From CAZMCT01 sp964564785 (GTDB taxonomy: Bacteria > Planctomycetota > Phycisphaerae > UBA1845 > Fen-1342): a stretch of DNA of 25,334 nt. Position numbers and translations under genes: made by a program. The stretch covers positions 1-25,334 of the forward strand of contig CAZMCT010000050.1 in the NCBI GenBank assembly GCA_964564785.1, given 5' to 3'. The notes under the pieces are model-generated. The model was not told the origin of the DNA. It was given only the letters and a program-made list of their open reading frames with translations, and ran no database searches. This document shows positions 1 to 7,749 of this stretch, in pieces. How positions within the stretch are numbered: position 1 is the first letter of the stretch; every line of letters begins with the position of its first letter.

Positions 1-5
1 GCCGG

Positions 6-115
6 CCGCTGTGGCACCGCCGCCCTCGGCGGTGATCGGGCGGCGTGGCACGGTCCGCAGCGGCGCAGCCGCGCAGGGCCGTGGTGGATCGGCCGTGTGC
101 CACTGCCGTGCCGGC
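6..115. repeat. Intergenic repeat family C, copy 1
   Basis: The 3' flank of the photolyase gene (1-177) holds no convincing gene. Positions 45-79 are identical over 35 bases to 6735-6769, and similarity continues with scattered mismatches to 115 (matching 6805). Upstream, 6-44 resembles 6678-6716. The unit contains the short inverted pair GTGGCA (45-50) and TGCCAC (98-103), so it can fold as RNA. Both copies lie in 3' flanks of genes. No transposase or obvious target-site duplication is visible. The family name is my own label. Confidence 0.75.
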
Positions 116-177
116 AGTGTCTGCCGCGTGCCGCGGCCGTCGCGGCCGGGGGGGCTCCTCCCCGGTCCCTCGCCCGC

Positions 178-1620
178 TCAATCTCCGTCCTTCAGCACGT
201 CGAACGCCGCAATCGCCCGCTGCCGCGTCTCGGCCACGTCGCACATGGGCGGCGGATATCCGCTTTTCCGACGCAGCTCCACTGGCAGCCCCCCGGGCTC
301 ATGCAGCGCCCCGCTCGCCTCCGCGGGCAGCCCGCGCAGCTCCTCCACGTATTCGCGGATGTAACGCCCCTCCGGATCGAACTTCCGCGATTGCAGGTAC
401 GGATTGAACACCCGGAAGTACGGCGCCGCGTCCGTGCCCGTCGACGCCGACCACTGCCAGCCCCCGTTGTTGCTCGCCAGGTCGCCGTCCACCAGCCCTC
501 GCATGAAATGCCGCTCGCCCGCGCGCCAGTCGATCAGCAGGTTCTTGCTCAGGAACATCGCCGTGATCATCCGCACGCGGTTGTGCATCCAGCCCGTCGC
601 CGCCAGTTGCCGCATGCCGGCGTCCACGATCGGAATCCCGGTCCGCCCCGCCTGCCACGCCCGCAGCTCCTCGGGCGCGTCCCGCCAGCGCACCCGCTCG
701 CTCTCGAGCCGGAATGGACGGTGCATGCTCACCCGCGGAAAGCCCACCAGCACGTGCCGGTAGAACTCGCGCCAGATCAGTTCGCTGATCCACGTCTCCG
801 GTCCCCGTGGGCCGCCCTCCAAGCGGCCACCGGCCGCGGCCAGCACCTCATGCAGGCAGCGACGCGGCGAGATCACGCCCAGCGTCAGGTACGGCGACAG
901 TCGGCTGGTGCCGTCCTCCGCCGGCAAGTCACGGAGCTCCTTGTACGCCCGCACCCGCTTCGCCACGAACTCTTCCAGTCTTTGCAGCGCCGTCTTCTCC
1001 CCCGCGGGCCACAAATCGGGAAGCCCCCGCCCGAGGTCAAACCCGTCGATTCGCTCGGGGATCAACCCCCCGGGGCACACCGCCGCGCGCTGCCGCCGTG
1101 CCGCCTCCGGCAGTGCCGCCCCCTCCTGCGCGACCCGCGCCCGCCATGCCCGTGCGAACGGCGAAAACACCCGGAAGAACCCCCCCGAACCCGTTCGCAG
1201 CACATCCGGCGGAACGACCACCGTGTCCTCGAACGCACGGACCGCCAGTCCCGCCCGCTCGAACGCGGCCGTCACCGTGTCGTCGCGCCGCCGCTCGTTC
1301 ACCTCGTACTCGCGGTTGAAATACAGCGCATCGCACCCATGCTCCCGGGCCGACGCCAGCAGTGCGGCCGGCACTTCCGCAAACGTCGGGGTCTCCAGAA
1401 TCAACAGCGAAACATGCAGTCGCTTGAGCCCCTCGGCCAGGCACGCCAGGTTCCGCAGAAGAAACTCGACTTTCGCGTCGGCCCAGTCGTGCTCGCGCCA
1501 CTGCCGCGCGCAAATCGTGAACACGGTGACGACGCCGCGGTCCGCGGCCGCGCACGCCGCACTCAGCGCCGCGTTGTCGGTCACACGCAGGTCGGATCGA
1601 AACCACACCAGCGGACGCAT
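178..1620 (-). CDS. phrB: Deoxyribodipyrimidine (CPD) photolyase
   Basis: Light-driven DNA repair enzyme that splits UV-induced cyclobutane pyrimidine dimers, using FADH- and an antenna chromophore. The 480-residue protein has the usual class I length. Its N-terminal alpha/beta domain begins MRPLVWFRSDLR. The FAD-binding helical domain fills the C-terminal half, with WISELIWREFYRH (277-289), IPIVDAGMRQL (329-339), GWMHNRVRM (343-351) and NNGGWQWSASTGTD (384-397). The last block is nearly the same as in the E. coli enzyme and includes the inner tryptophan of the electron-transfer chain. Trp283 and Tyr226 match dimer-binding positions. The ATG at 1620 is preceded by TAGAAT on the same strand (1628-1633) and has no ribosome binding site, so a leaderless transcript is inferred. 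The gene is divergent from tsaB. A cryptochrome is possible but less likely given the intact repair residues. Confidence 0.96.
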   Translation of the reverse strand: MRPLVWFRSDLRVTDNAALSAACAAADRGVVTVFTICARQWREHDWADAKVEFLLRNLACLAEGLKRLHVSLLILETPTFAEVPAALLASAREHGCDALYFNREYEVNERRRDDTVTAAFERAGLAVRAFEDTVVVPPDVLRTGSGGFFRVFSPFARAWRARVAQEGAALPEAARRQRAAVCPGGLIPERIDGFDLGRGLPDLWPAGEKTALQRLEEFVAKRVRAYKELRDLPAEDGTSRLSPYLTLGVISPRRCLHEVLAAAGGRLEGGPRGPETWISELIWREFYRHVLVGFPRVSMHRPFRLESERVRWRDAPEELRAWQAGRTGIPIVDAGMRQLAATGWMHNRVRMITAMFLSKNLLIDWRAGERHFMRGLVDGDLASNNGGWQWSASTGTDAAPYFRVFNPYLQSRKFDPEGRYIREYVEELRGLPAEASGALHEPGGLPVELRRKSGYPPPMCDVAETRQRAIAAFDVLKDGD

Positions 1621-1627
1621 CGTTGCA

Positions 1628-1633
1628 ATTCTA
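1628..1633 (-). promoter_or_regulatory. -10 element of phrB, leaderless type
   Basis: TAGAAT read on the minus strand, 7 nt before the photolyase ATG. No TTGACA-like -35 is visible at 16-18 nt. A transcript starting about 6-7 nt downstream of this box would begin at or beside the start codon. Confidence 0.6.
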
Positions 1634-1690
1634 TGGCGGACGCGTCGTTCCCGCCCGCCCAGCCATGGTGGTACGGGTACTCCGCGCCTC

Positions 1691-1696
1691 TACAAT
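1691..1696 (+). promoter_or_regulatory. -10 element of tsaB, leaderless type
   Basis: TACAAT followed by 6 nt and then the GTG start at 1703, with no Shine-Dalgarno sequence between them. The spacing matches that seen before folD and the phosphatase gene. Confidence 0.6.
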
Positions 1697-1702
1697 GTCC
1701 GC

Positions 1703-2449
1703 GTGAGCGACTCCCTCGTCCTTGCCCTCGAAACCTCCGGCCCACGCGGCAGCCTGGCCCTTGCTCGCGGCTCGCACTTCCTGGGCCATCGCGTCCTTCC
1801 CCAGCAGCGCCGCCACGCCGCCGAACTGTTGCCGGCGATTGCCGACCTGCTCGCCACCGCCGGCCTGCGGCCCCCCGAGCTCGCCCTGCTCGCGTTTTCC
1901 CAGGGGCCCGGCAGCTTCACCGGCCTCCGTGTCGCCGCCACCGTCGCCCGCATGTGGCAGTCGGCCGTCGGTTGCCAGGTCGTCGCCGTCCCGACCCTCG
2001 AGGCCCTCGCCCGCAACACGCTCGCGTTATCGGAAGTCCCGCCCGGGACACGCATTGCGGCTCTCGTCGATGCCCGCCAGGGGCGGATCTTCGCGGCCGA
2101 GTTCGAACGCACCTCCGGCCCGACCGGCCCCGACCTGCGAACGATCACCTCGGCCGGGCTGCACGTGTTCTCAGTGTGGCTGGCGCGGGCCGCGCCCGGC
2201 GCCGCGATCCTGGGTGATGGCGTGCGGGGCCGCGAAGCCGAGTTGGCTGCCGCCGGACTGCGCATTCTCCCCGAGCCGACATGGACGCCGGATGCGCGCG
2301 AAGTGCTGGCGATCGGGCAGCGGCTGGCGGCCGAGGGGCGCCGGTGTGCTCCGCACGAGATTGTGCCGGCGTATCTGCGCCCCCCCGAGTGCGAGGAGGT
2401 CTACGAGCAGCGCCGGGCGGCGGCCCGCGCCCGGGCAGACGTGCGATAA
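1703..2449 (+). CDS. tsaB: tRNA threonylcarbamoyladenosine biosynthesis protein TsaB
   Basis: Partner of TsaD and TsaE in making the universal t6A37 modification of tRNAs that read ANN codons; TsaB is the non-catalytic ASKHA-fold subunit that dimerises with TsaD. The 248-residue product opens with the family's SLVLALETSG and carries GPGSFTGLR at 68-76, the TsaB hallmark. Length is in the normal range of about 220-250. I chose the GTG at 1703 because the family's N-terminus begins there and a TACAAT box sits 6 nt upstream; an open frame extends further upstream but overlaps the divergent photolyase gene. tsaC, tsaD and tsaE are not in the window. The arginine- and alanine-rich C-terminus (last 20 residues) is not conserved in the family as I know it. 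Confidence 0.93.
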   Translation: MSDSLVLALETSGPRGSLALARGSHFLGHRVLPQQRRHAAELLPAIADLLATAGLRPPELALLAFSQGPGSFTGLRVAATVARMWQSAVGCQVVAVPTLEALARNTLALSEVPPGTRIAALVDARQGRIFAAEFERTSGPTGPDLRTITSAGLHVFSVWLARAAPGAAILGDGVRGREAELAAAGLRILPEPTWTPDAREVLAIGQRLAAEGRRCAPHEIVPAYLRPPECEEVYEQRRAAARARADVR

Positions 2450-2469
2450 CGCCGCCGCGCGCCTCGGTG

Positions 2470-2707
2470 CTGTCATCCCGCCGCTCGCCCCGGTGCTGTC
2501 ATTCCGCCGAGCGCCTCTGTCCTGTCGTTCCGACGAGCGCAGCGAGGAGGAATCTGCCCGCGGCCGCAACATGCCCTCCCCGGCGCGGAACGCCGCGTGC
2601 CCAGATACAGGGCGCATCGGCCCGTCTTCATCGGCCGTTGGACTCCTCGTCGTCAGTGGGGCGGCTTTCTCGGAATGACAGCGGCGGGACCTGCCGTGGA
2701 ATGACGG
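2470..2707. repeat. Family A palindromic repeat cluster (tsaB-ftcD gap)
   Basis: The gap 2450-2815 has no gene. The motif CTGTCATTCCG, or a one-base variant, occurs at 2470, 2496 and 2522; the third copy continues through CGACGAGCGCAGCGAGG into GGAATCTG (2549-2556). The complement of the motif, GGAATGACAG, appears at 2672-2681, and a shorter GGAATGACGG at 2698. The set is therefore a nested imperfect palindrome. The same module occurs at 9726-9855, 18706-18744 and 19383-19506. The remainder of the gap carries the ftcD promoter. Confidence 0.75.
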
Positions 2708-2736
2708 CGCGAGAGCTCCTCGCACCCGAGCACCCG

Positions 2737-2765
2737 TTGCCCCGCCGCCGACCCTCGCCGATACT
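2737..2765 (+). promoter_or_regulatory. Sigma-70-like promoter for ftcD
   Basis: TTGCCC (2737-2742), a 17-nt spacer, then GATACT (2760-2765), followed by a leader of about 45 nt before the ATG at 2816. A similar TTGCCC/TATGCT pair precedes pilT. This is a sequence match only. Confidence 0.45.
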
Positions 2766-2815
2766 TCCGCGGTCGAAAACCCCCGCTCCGTTGTCCAAAG
2801 AGCCGAGCCGTCGCA

Positions 2816-4519
2816 ATGAAAAGCCCGCTCATCGAATGCGTCCCCAACATCAGCGAAGGCCGCGATCGCGCCGTCATCGACCAGATCACCGGCGTGGTCG
2901 AGACCGTCGAGGGCGTCATGCTGCTCGACGTCGACCCCGGCGCCGCCACCAACCGCACGGTGATCACGTTCGTCGGCCCGCCCGAGCCGGTGCTCGAGGC
3001 GGCGGTGCGGCTGGCCCGCAAGGCGGCCGAGCTGATCGACATGCGCACGCACAAGGGCGAGCACCCGCGCTTCGGCGCGCTCGACGTCTGCCCGCTCGTG
3101 CCGGTGGCCGACATCACGATGGAGGAAACAGCCGAGCTGGCCCGCAAGCTGGCCCGCCGCCTCGGCGACGAGGTCGGCCTCACGGTCTTCTGCTACGAGC
3201 ACGCCGCCACCCGGCCCGAGCGCCGCAACCTGGCCGTCGTCCGCGAAGGCGAGTACGAGGGCCTGGCCGAGAAGCTTCGCCGGCCCGACTGGCAGCCCGA
3301 CGCCGGCCCCGCCGTGTTCAACCCCAAGAGCGGCGCCACCGCCGTCGGTGCCCGCGACTTCCTCGTCGCCTACAACGTGAACCTCAACACGACCTCGACC
3401 CGCCGCGCCAACGCCATCGCCTTCGACATCCGCGAAAAGGGCCGCGAGCTGCGCCAGGGCGACCCCATCACCGGCCCGATCGTCAAGGACGAACACGGCC
3501 GCACCGTCTGGATCCCTGGCTCGCTCAAGGCCTGCAAGGCCATCGGCTGGTACATCGCCGAATATGGCATCGCCCAGATCTCGATCAACCTCACCAACAT
3601 CGGCATCACGCCCGTCCACGTCGCGTTCGACGAATGCGTGAAGAAGGCCGCCGAACGCGGCGTCCGCGTCACCGGCTCCGAGCTGGTCGGCATGATCCCC
3701 CTGCGGGCGATGCTCGACGCCGGCCGCTATTTCCTCAAAAAACAGCAGCGCTCGACCGGCGTTTCCGACCGCGAGCTGATCAAGATCGCCGTGAAGTCGC
3801 TGGGGCTGAACGACCTCTACCCGTTCAAGCCCGAAGAGAAGATCATCGAGTATGCGATCGCGGCCCGCCGCGGCGGCAAAACGCGGAAGCTGCTCGCCGA
3901 CCTGACGGTCCGCGATTTCACCGAGGAGACCGCGTCGGAATCGCCGGCCCCGGGCGGCGGCTCGATCTCCGCAACGGTCGGGGCGTTCGGCGCCGCGCTG
4001 GCCACGATGGTCGCGAACCTCTCATCTCATAAACGTGGCTGGGACGCCCGCTGGGAGGAGTTCAGCGACTGGGCCGAACGCGGCAAGGCGGCCTACGACG
4101 AACTGCTGCGGCTCATCGACGAGGACACCGCCGCGTTCAACCGCATCCTGGACGCGATGGGAATGCCCAAGAGCACCGACGCCGAGAACGCGGCCCGCAC
4201 GGCGGCCATCGAGGCGGCCACGAAGCACGCGATCGAGGTCCCCCTGCGCGTCATGCAGGTCGCGCTCGAGTCGATGACGGTGATCCGCGCCATGGCCGAG
4301 CACGGCCTGCCCGCGTCGGCCTCCGACGCCGGCGTGGCCGCGCTGTGTGCCCGCACGGCCGTGTGCGGCGCCGGCCTCAACGTGCGGATCAACTGCGGCG
4401 GCCTGGCCGACCGGGCGGCCGTCGCCCAATACCTGACCCGCGCAGACGAACTCGAGCGCCAGGCCCAGGACCGGGAACGTGAGATCCTCGCGCTGGTTGA
4501 CGGCCGGATCCGATCGTGA
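2816..4519 (+). CDS. ftcD: Bifunctional glutamate formimidoyltransferase / formimidoyl-THF cyclodeaminase
   Basis: Two consecutive enzymes of histidine degradation in one chain. The first transfers the formimino group from N-formimino-L-glutamate to tetrahydrofolate; the second releases ammonia to give 5,10-methenyl-THF. Residues 1-330 are the transferase, with ECVPNISEGRD at 7-17 and HKGEHPRFGALDVCPLVPV at 79-97, where His83 is the likely catalytic histidine. After a linker (about 345-365), the cyclodeaminase domain contains SPAPGGGSISA (near 379-389) and DEDTAAFNRILDAMGMPK. At 567 residues it matches the fused, mammalian-type enzyme of about 540 residues; many bacteria have only one half or two genes. 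The Shine-Dalgarno signal is weak (AAGAGC near 2798). HutI at 20752 and FolD at 5768 act on neighbouring metabolites. Both domains look intact. Confidence 0.95.
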   Translation: MKSPLIECVPNISEGRDRAVIDQITGVVETVEGVMLLDVDPGAATNRTVITFVGPPEPVLEAAVRLARKAAELIDMRTHKGEHPRFGALDVCPLVPVADITMEETAELARKLARRLGDEVGLTVFCYEHAATRPERRNLAVVREGEYEGLAEKLRRPDWQPDAGPAVFNPKSGATAVGARDFLVAYNVNLNTTSTRRANAIAFDIREKGRELRQGDPITGPIVKDEHGRTVWIPGSLKACKAIGWYIAEYGIAQISINLTNIGITPVHVAFDECVKKAAERGVRVTGSELVGMIPLRAMLDAGRYFLKKQQRSTGVSDRELIKIAVKSLGLNDLYPFKPEEKIIEYAIAARRGGKTRKLLADLTVRDFTEETASESPAPGGGSISATVGAFGAALATMVANLSSHKRGWDARWEEFSDWAERGKAAYDELLRLIDEDTAAFNRILDAMGMPKSTDAENAARTAAIEAATKHAIEVPLRVMQVALESMTVIRAMAEHGLPASASDAGVAALCARTAVCGAGLNVRINCGGLADRAAVAQYLTRADELERQAQDREREILALVDGRIRS

Positions 4520-4541
4520 GCAATCGGTGGTCGAGCTCTTC

Positions 4542-4589
4542 CGTGGCGCAGGCGACGCGTCTGCCACTGTGGCACCGGCCGGTGGGCAG
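4542..4589. repeat. Structured intergenic element after ftcD
   Basis: The 175-nt gap 4520-4694 has no gene. It contains the hairpin TGCCAC-T-GTGGCA (4562-4574), the perfect palindrome CACCGGCCGGTG (4573-4584) and flanking arms CTGCC (4561-4565) and GGCAG (4585-4589). The GTGGCAC core is shared with family C, so this may be a diverged member or a transcription terminator lacking a U-tract. Confidence 0.4.
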
Positions 4590-4694
4590 GTTGCGCTCCG
4601 CAGGACGGCAGCTTGCCGCGCGAGCGAAGGCATGGAGTAGACGCGATTTCGCCCGCGGTGCGCGGCGCCGGCCGGCGCGCGAAAGGGCAGCATC

Positions 4695-5684
4695 ATGCAA
4701 CTCTCAGTCACCGAACCGATCTCGTACGTGGTTCAACGCACCCGAATCGTGCTCTTCCGGCCGTTCGAGCTCTCAAAATGGCTGAGCCTCGGCCTGTGCG
4801 CCTTCCTGGCGAGCCTCGGCGAGGGCGGATGCAGCACGCCCGATCTCAGTGGCCGGGGCGGCATCGGCGGGCCCGGCCGGCAGCCTTCCGAACTGCTGGA
4901 TTGGCTCACGAACAACATCGTCTGGGTCGTGGGGCTCGGCCTCATCGGCACGCTCGTCGTAGCCGCGCTCACGGCCCTGTTCCAATGGCTCCGCTGCCGC
5001 GGACAGTTCATGCTGCTTGACGGCGTGGTTCACAATCGCGGCGCGGTGAAGCAACCCTGGCATGAGTTCCGCGCGCTGGCCGATAGCCTGTTTGGCGTAA
5101 CTTACCTGCTCAGCATCGCGACGCTCCTGGCGCTTCTGCTGGTCACCATCGTCAGCGTCGCGATCGCGTGGCCCGACCTCAGAACCAATCGTTTCGAATT
5201 GGCGGCGACGCTGGGGACGAGCGCCGCAACGGTGCTCCTGCTCGCCGCCGGGCTCGTCTATCTCGCGGTCGACTTCCTGCTCCGCTGTTTCGTCATCCCG
5301 ACCATGTATCTGCGGCGCACCCGAGTCATGGACGCCTGGCGGATCGTCCGCAACGAGCTCCTGCCCGGCAACTTCGGCCCGTTCGTGCTGTACTTCCTCA
5401 TGCGCGCCCTGCTCAATGTCGCGATCGCCGCCATCGTGCTGGTCGGCGTCTGCGCTACCTGCTGCATCGCGGCGCTGCCTTACGTCAGCGCAGTCGTGTT
5501 CCTCCCGCTGACCGTCTTCATGGAGGCCTACACGCTCTACTTCCTCCAACAGCTCGGCCCGGCCTGGATGTTCTTCCGACCCGAGGGCCCTTACTGCGGC
5601 TACTGCGGTTACAACCTGACCGGCAACGTCTCCGGCATCTGCCCCGAGTGCGGCCAGCCAGTGCCGCCGCCCACCCCGACGTGA
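4695..5684 (+). CDS. Polytopic membrane protein with C-terminal zinc ribbon
   Basis: A 329-residue inner-membrane protein of unknown function. The N-terminus (ISYVVQRTRIVLFRPFELSKWLSLG) resembles other uncharacterised planctomycete membrane proteins with an amphipathic entry segment followed by several helices. Hydrophobic stretches lie near 30-45, 73-95, 133-156, 168-195 and 230-290. The C-terminus carries a four-cysteine zinc ribbon, C301-x2-C304-x11-C316-x2-C319, containing YNLTG. The same ribbon, with identical spacing, opens the protein at 6825. Translation probably starts at ATG 4695, where a weak AAGGGCAG sits 7-14 nt upstream. The zinc ribbon implies a cytoplasmic C-terminus and a possible protein or nucleic-acid contact; this is inference. 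No enzyme motif was recognised. Confidence 0.8.
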   Translation: MQLSVTEPISYVVQRTRIVLFRPFELSKWLSLGLCAFLASLGEGGCSTPDLSGRGGIGGPGRQPSELLDWLTNNIVWVVGLGLIGTLVVAALTALFQWLRCRGQFMLLDGVVHNRGAVKQPWHEFRALADSLFGVTYLLSIATLLALLLVTIVSVAIAWPDLRTNRFELAATLGTSAATVLLLAAGLVYLAVDFLLRCFVIPTMYLRRTRVMDAWRIVRNELLPGNFGPFVLYFLMRALLNVAIAAIVLVGVCATCCIAALPYVSAVVFLPLTVFMEAYTLYFLQQLGPAWMFFRPEGPYCGYCGYNLTGNVSGICPECGQPVPPPTPT

Positions 5685-5755
5685 GAGCCTCGAGGAGTCG
5701 CTCGCGCGCGCTTTGGGCCCGGACAGGCGGCCTCCCGCGCCGCCGCGCCATTCTG

Positions 5756-5761
5756 TAGAAT
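5756..5761 (+). promoter_or_regulatory. -10 element of folD, leaderless type
   Basis: TAGAAT, then 6 nt, then the folD ATG at 5768. No ribosome binding site fits in the 6-nt gap, and no -35 is evident in the GC-rich 5685-5755. Confidence 0.6.
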
Positions 5762-5767
5762 CCCGGA

Positions 5768-6643
5768 ATGACCCCCGACGCCATCCCTCCGGGTGCCGAT
5801 CCCGCCCGCATCATGGACGGCCGGCCCCTGGCGCGCCGCATCCTCGCCGGCGCTGCGACGAAGGTGCAGCGCATCCGCGACGCGACCGGCGCGACGCCCA
5901 CACTGGCCACCATCTTGGTCGGCAACGACCCGGCCTCGGCCACCTATGTCCGCATGAAGTGCCGCCGCTGCCAGGAGGTCGGCATGCGCTCGGTCAAGCT
6001 CGAACTGCCGGCCGACACAACGACCTCCGAGCTGATCGCTCACATTCGCCGACTCGCCGCCGACCCGCAGGTGCACGGGATCCTCCTCCAGCATCCCGTC
6101 CCCGCGCCCATCGACAAGCGGGCCGCGTTCGAAACCATCCCCGTCCAGAAGGACGTCGACGGCGTCACCTCGGCCACGCTCGGCCGAACGATCCTCGGCT
6201 TGCCCGCGTATGCCGCCTGCACGCCGACCGGCATCATGCGCCTCCTCGCCGAATACCGCGTCGAGCTCCGCGGCCTCGACGCCGTGGTCGTCGGCCGTAG
6301 TCCGATCCTCGGCCGGCCGATGGCCTCGATGCTCATCAACGCCCACGCGACGGTCACGCTGTGCCACTCGCACACCCGTGACCTGCCCAGCATCATCCGG
6401 CGGGCCGACGTGCTCATCGCGGCCATCGGCCGGCCGCGGTTCGTGCAGGGCGAGTGGATCAAGCCGGGGGCCGTCGTGGTCGATGCCGGCTACAACGAAG
6501 GCGTGATCGGCGACGTGGATTTCGCCGCCGCGGCGCAGCGGGCGCGGCTCATCACGCCCGTGCCCGGCGGCGTCGGGCCGATGACGATCGCCGTGCTGAT
6601 CGAGCACACGGCCGACGCGGCCGCGGCGCAGCTCGGCGTGTAG
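5768..6643 (+). CDS. folD: Methylenetetrahydrofolate dehydrogenase / methenyl-THF cyclohydrolase
   Basis: Bifunctional cytoplasmic enzyme that oxidises 5,10-methylene-THF with NADP+ to methenyl-THF and hydrolyses this to 10-formyl-THF, feeding purine and formyl-methionine synthesis. The 291-residue product has the family length. Visible motifs are the catalytic Tyr-x3-Lys (YVRMK), VHGILLQHPVP (the substrate-loop motif, with QHP in place of the commoner QLP), KDVDG, the nucleotide-binding VVVGRSPILGRPMA and the C-terminal PVPGGVGPMT signature. The first 15 residues are an extra extension; the start at 5768 is supported by the TAGAAT box 6 nt upstream. FTCD, encoded upstream, produces the methenyl-THF that this enzyme uses. 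Confidence 0.96.
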   Translation: MTPDAIPPGADPARIMDGRPLARRILAGAATKVQRIRDATGATPTLATILVGNDPASATYVRMKCRRCQEVGMRSVKLELPADTTTSELIAHIRRLAADPQVHGILLQHPVPAPIDKRAAFETIPVQKDVDGVTSATLGRTILGLPAYAACTPTGIMRLLAEYRVELRGLDAVVVGRSPILGRPMASMLINAHATVTLCHSHTRDLPSIIRRADVLIAAIGRPRFVQGEWIKPGAVVVDAGYNEGVIGDVDFAAAAQRARLITPVPGGVGPMTIAVLIEHTADAAAAQLGV

Positions 6644-6677
6644 CGCTGGCCCCCCGAGTCCGCCGCCGTGCCGCCGC

Positions 6678-6805
6678 CCGCTGTGGCCCCGCCGTCCCCG
6701 GCCGTGAGCGGGCGCGGTGGCACGGTCCGGCGCAGTGGCACGGTCCGCAGCGGCGCAGCCGCGCAGGGCTGTGGAGGGTCGGCGGCGTACCACTGCCGTG
6801 TCGGC
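6678..6805. repeat. Intergenic repeat family C, copy 2
   Basis: Fills most of the gap 6644-6824. Positions 6735-6769 equal 45-79 exactly, with similarity on to 6805, and 6678-6716 resembles 6-44. Unlike copy 1, it has an internal tandem duplication of an 18-bp unit beginning GTGGCACGGTCCG (6717-6734 and 6735-6752, differing at one position). Confidence 0.75.
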
Positions 6806-6824
6806 CGTGCGGAATGAGAGCTGA

Positions 6825-7646
6825 ATGTCAAACGAAACCCGCGCCACCGATGCCGGCCTGCGCTGCCCACAGTGTCGGTACAACCTGACCGGGCTGCCCG
6901 AGCCGCGCTGCCCGGAATGCGGCACGACGTTCGACTGGGAAGTCGTGCGCCGCGCGGCCGGACCAGCGCCGATCGCATTCGAGCGCGCCCGCCGCTGGCG
7001 CAAGCTGCCCGCCTTCTGGGTCACGTGGGCAACCGTCCTGTTCGCGCCCTGGATCTTCGCCCGGCAGATCACGCACCGCGCGGGCCTCGCTGCCGCGCTG
7101 GCCTTCGCCGCCGCCTGCTTCGCCCTGACAACGCTGGCGATCCCCCTCAACGCCGACCCCGTGCTGGACATCCTCGGCGCCTGGCTCATCACCGCCGGGG
7201 CCTACATCCTCCTTCAAACCGTCTGGCTGAGTCTGTGGGATCCCGAGTTCCGGCGGCGGCCCGGCCGCACGCTGCGCTTCTGGCTCGCCGCCGGCTGCTA
7301 TACGTCGGCCATCATGGTCACCGAGATTCCCACCGCGCCCCCGATCGTGCTTCTTCATGACATGTACTACACGCTTATCGACCCATGGGCCGGGCACAAG
7401 CTCTTCGGAACGCCCTGGTTCGACGACCTCTATCGGCCGACGTGGACGGCCCTGATCTCCTGGTCGCAGATGCTGGCGTGGCTCGTCGGCCTGGCACTGT
7501 GCTACCGGGCGCGCCTGGGATCGTGCGGGGTCCGACACATCACCGCGGCCGCGCTCACGCCGCTCGCAGCCGTGTCACTGATTCTGCTCTACGGCGCCGT
7601 GCTGAACTACATCGGCGTGCCGGTATACGCCGCACTCGAACGCTAG
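6825..7646 (+). CDS. Membrane protein with N-terminal zinc ribbon
   Basis: A 273-residue protein that opens with a zinc ribbon, C14-x2-C17-x11-C29-x2-C32, containing YNLTG and CPEC, followed by hydrophobic helices near 64-80, 86-108, 115-140, 150-168, 208-225 and 240-262. No signal peptide is present, so the ribbon should be cytoplasmic. The ribbon has the same spacing as the C-terminal one in the protein at 4695. A purine-rich GAGAG lies a few bases before the ATG at 6825. Function is unknown; such ribbons are frequent on otherwise unrelated planctomycete membrane proteins. Confidence 0.78.
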   Translation: MSNETRATDAGLRCPQCRYNLTGLPEPRCPECGTTFDWEVVRRAAGPAPIAFERARRWRKLPAFWVTWATVLFAPWIFARQITHRAGLAAALAFAAACFALTTLAIPLNADPVLDILGAWLITAGAYILLQTVWLSLWDPEFRRRPGRTLRFWLAAGCYTSAIMVTEIPTAPPIVLLHDMYYTLIDPWAGHKLFGTPWFDDLYRPTWTALISWSQMLAWLVGLALCYRARLGSCGVRHITAAALTPLAAVSLILLYGAVLNYIGVPVYAALER

Positions 7647-7691
7647 CCGCGTCACGTTGCGCCCGGCGTCGCTTCCGCATGCTCCGCGCCG

Positions 7692-7697
7692 TATACT
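7692..7697 (+). promoter_or_regulatory. Possible -10 of the GH20 gene
   Basis: TATACT, 52 nt before the ATG at 7750. No good -35 is seen at 16-18 nt. A GAGGTG ribosome binding site lies close to the ATG, so unlike folD this gene appears to have a leader. Confidence 0.3.
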
Positions 7698-7749
7698 CCG
7701 CCCCACCACCGGCCGCGACGGCCGGACCGTTCCGTACTCGAGGTGGGCG

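Noticed and set aside
97..2217. Long open frame (706 codons) on the plus strand across the photolyase gene
   Set aside because: It is antisense to a gene with clear photolyase motifs; the product is Arg-, Pro- and His-rich as expected for a shadow in GC-rich DNA.
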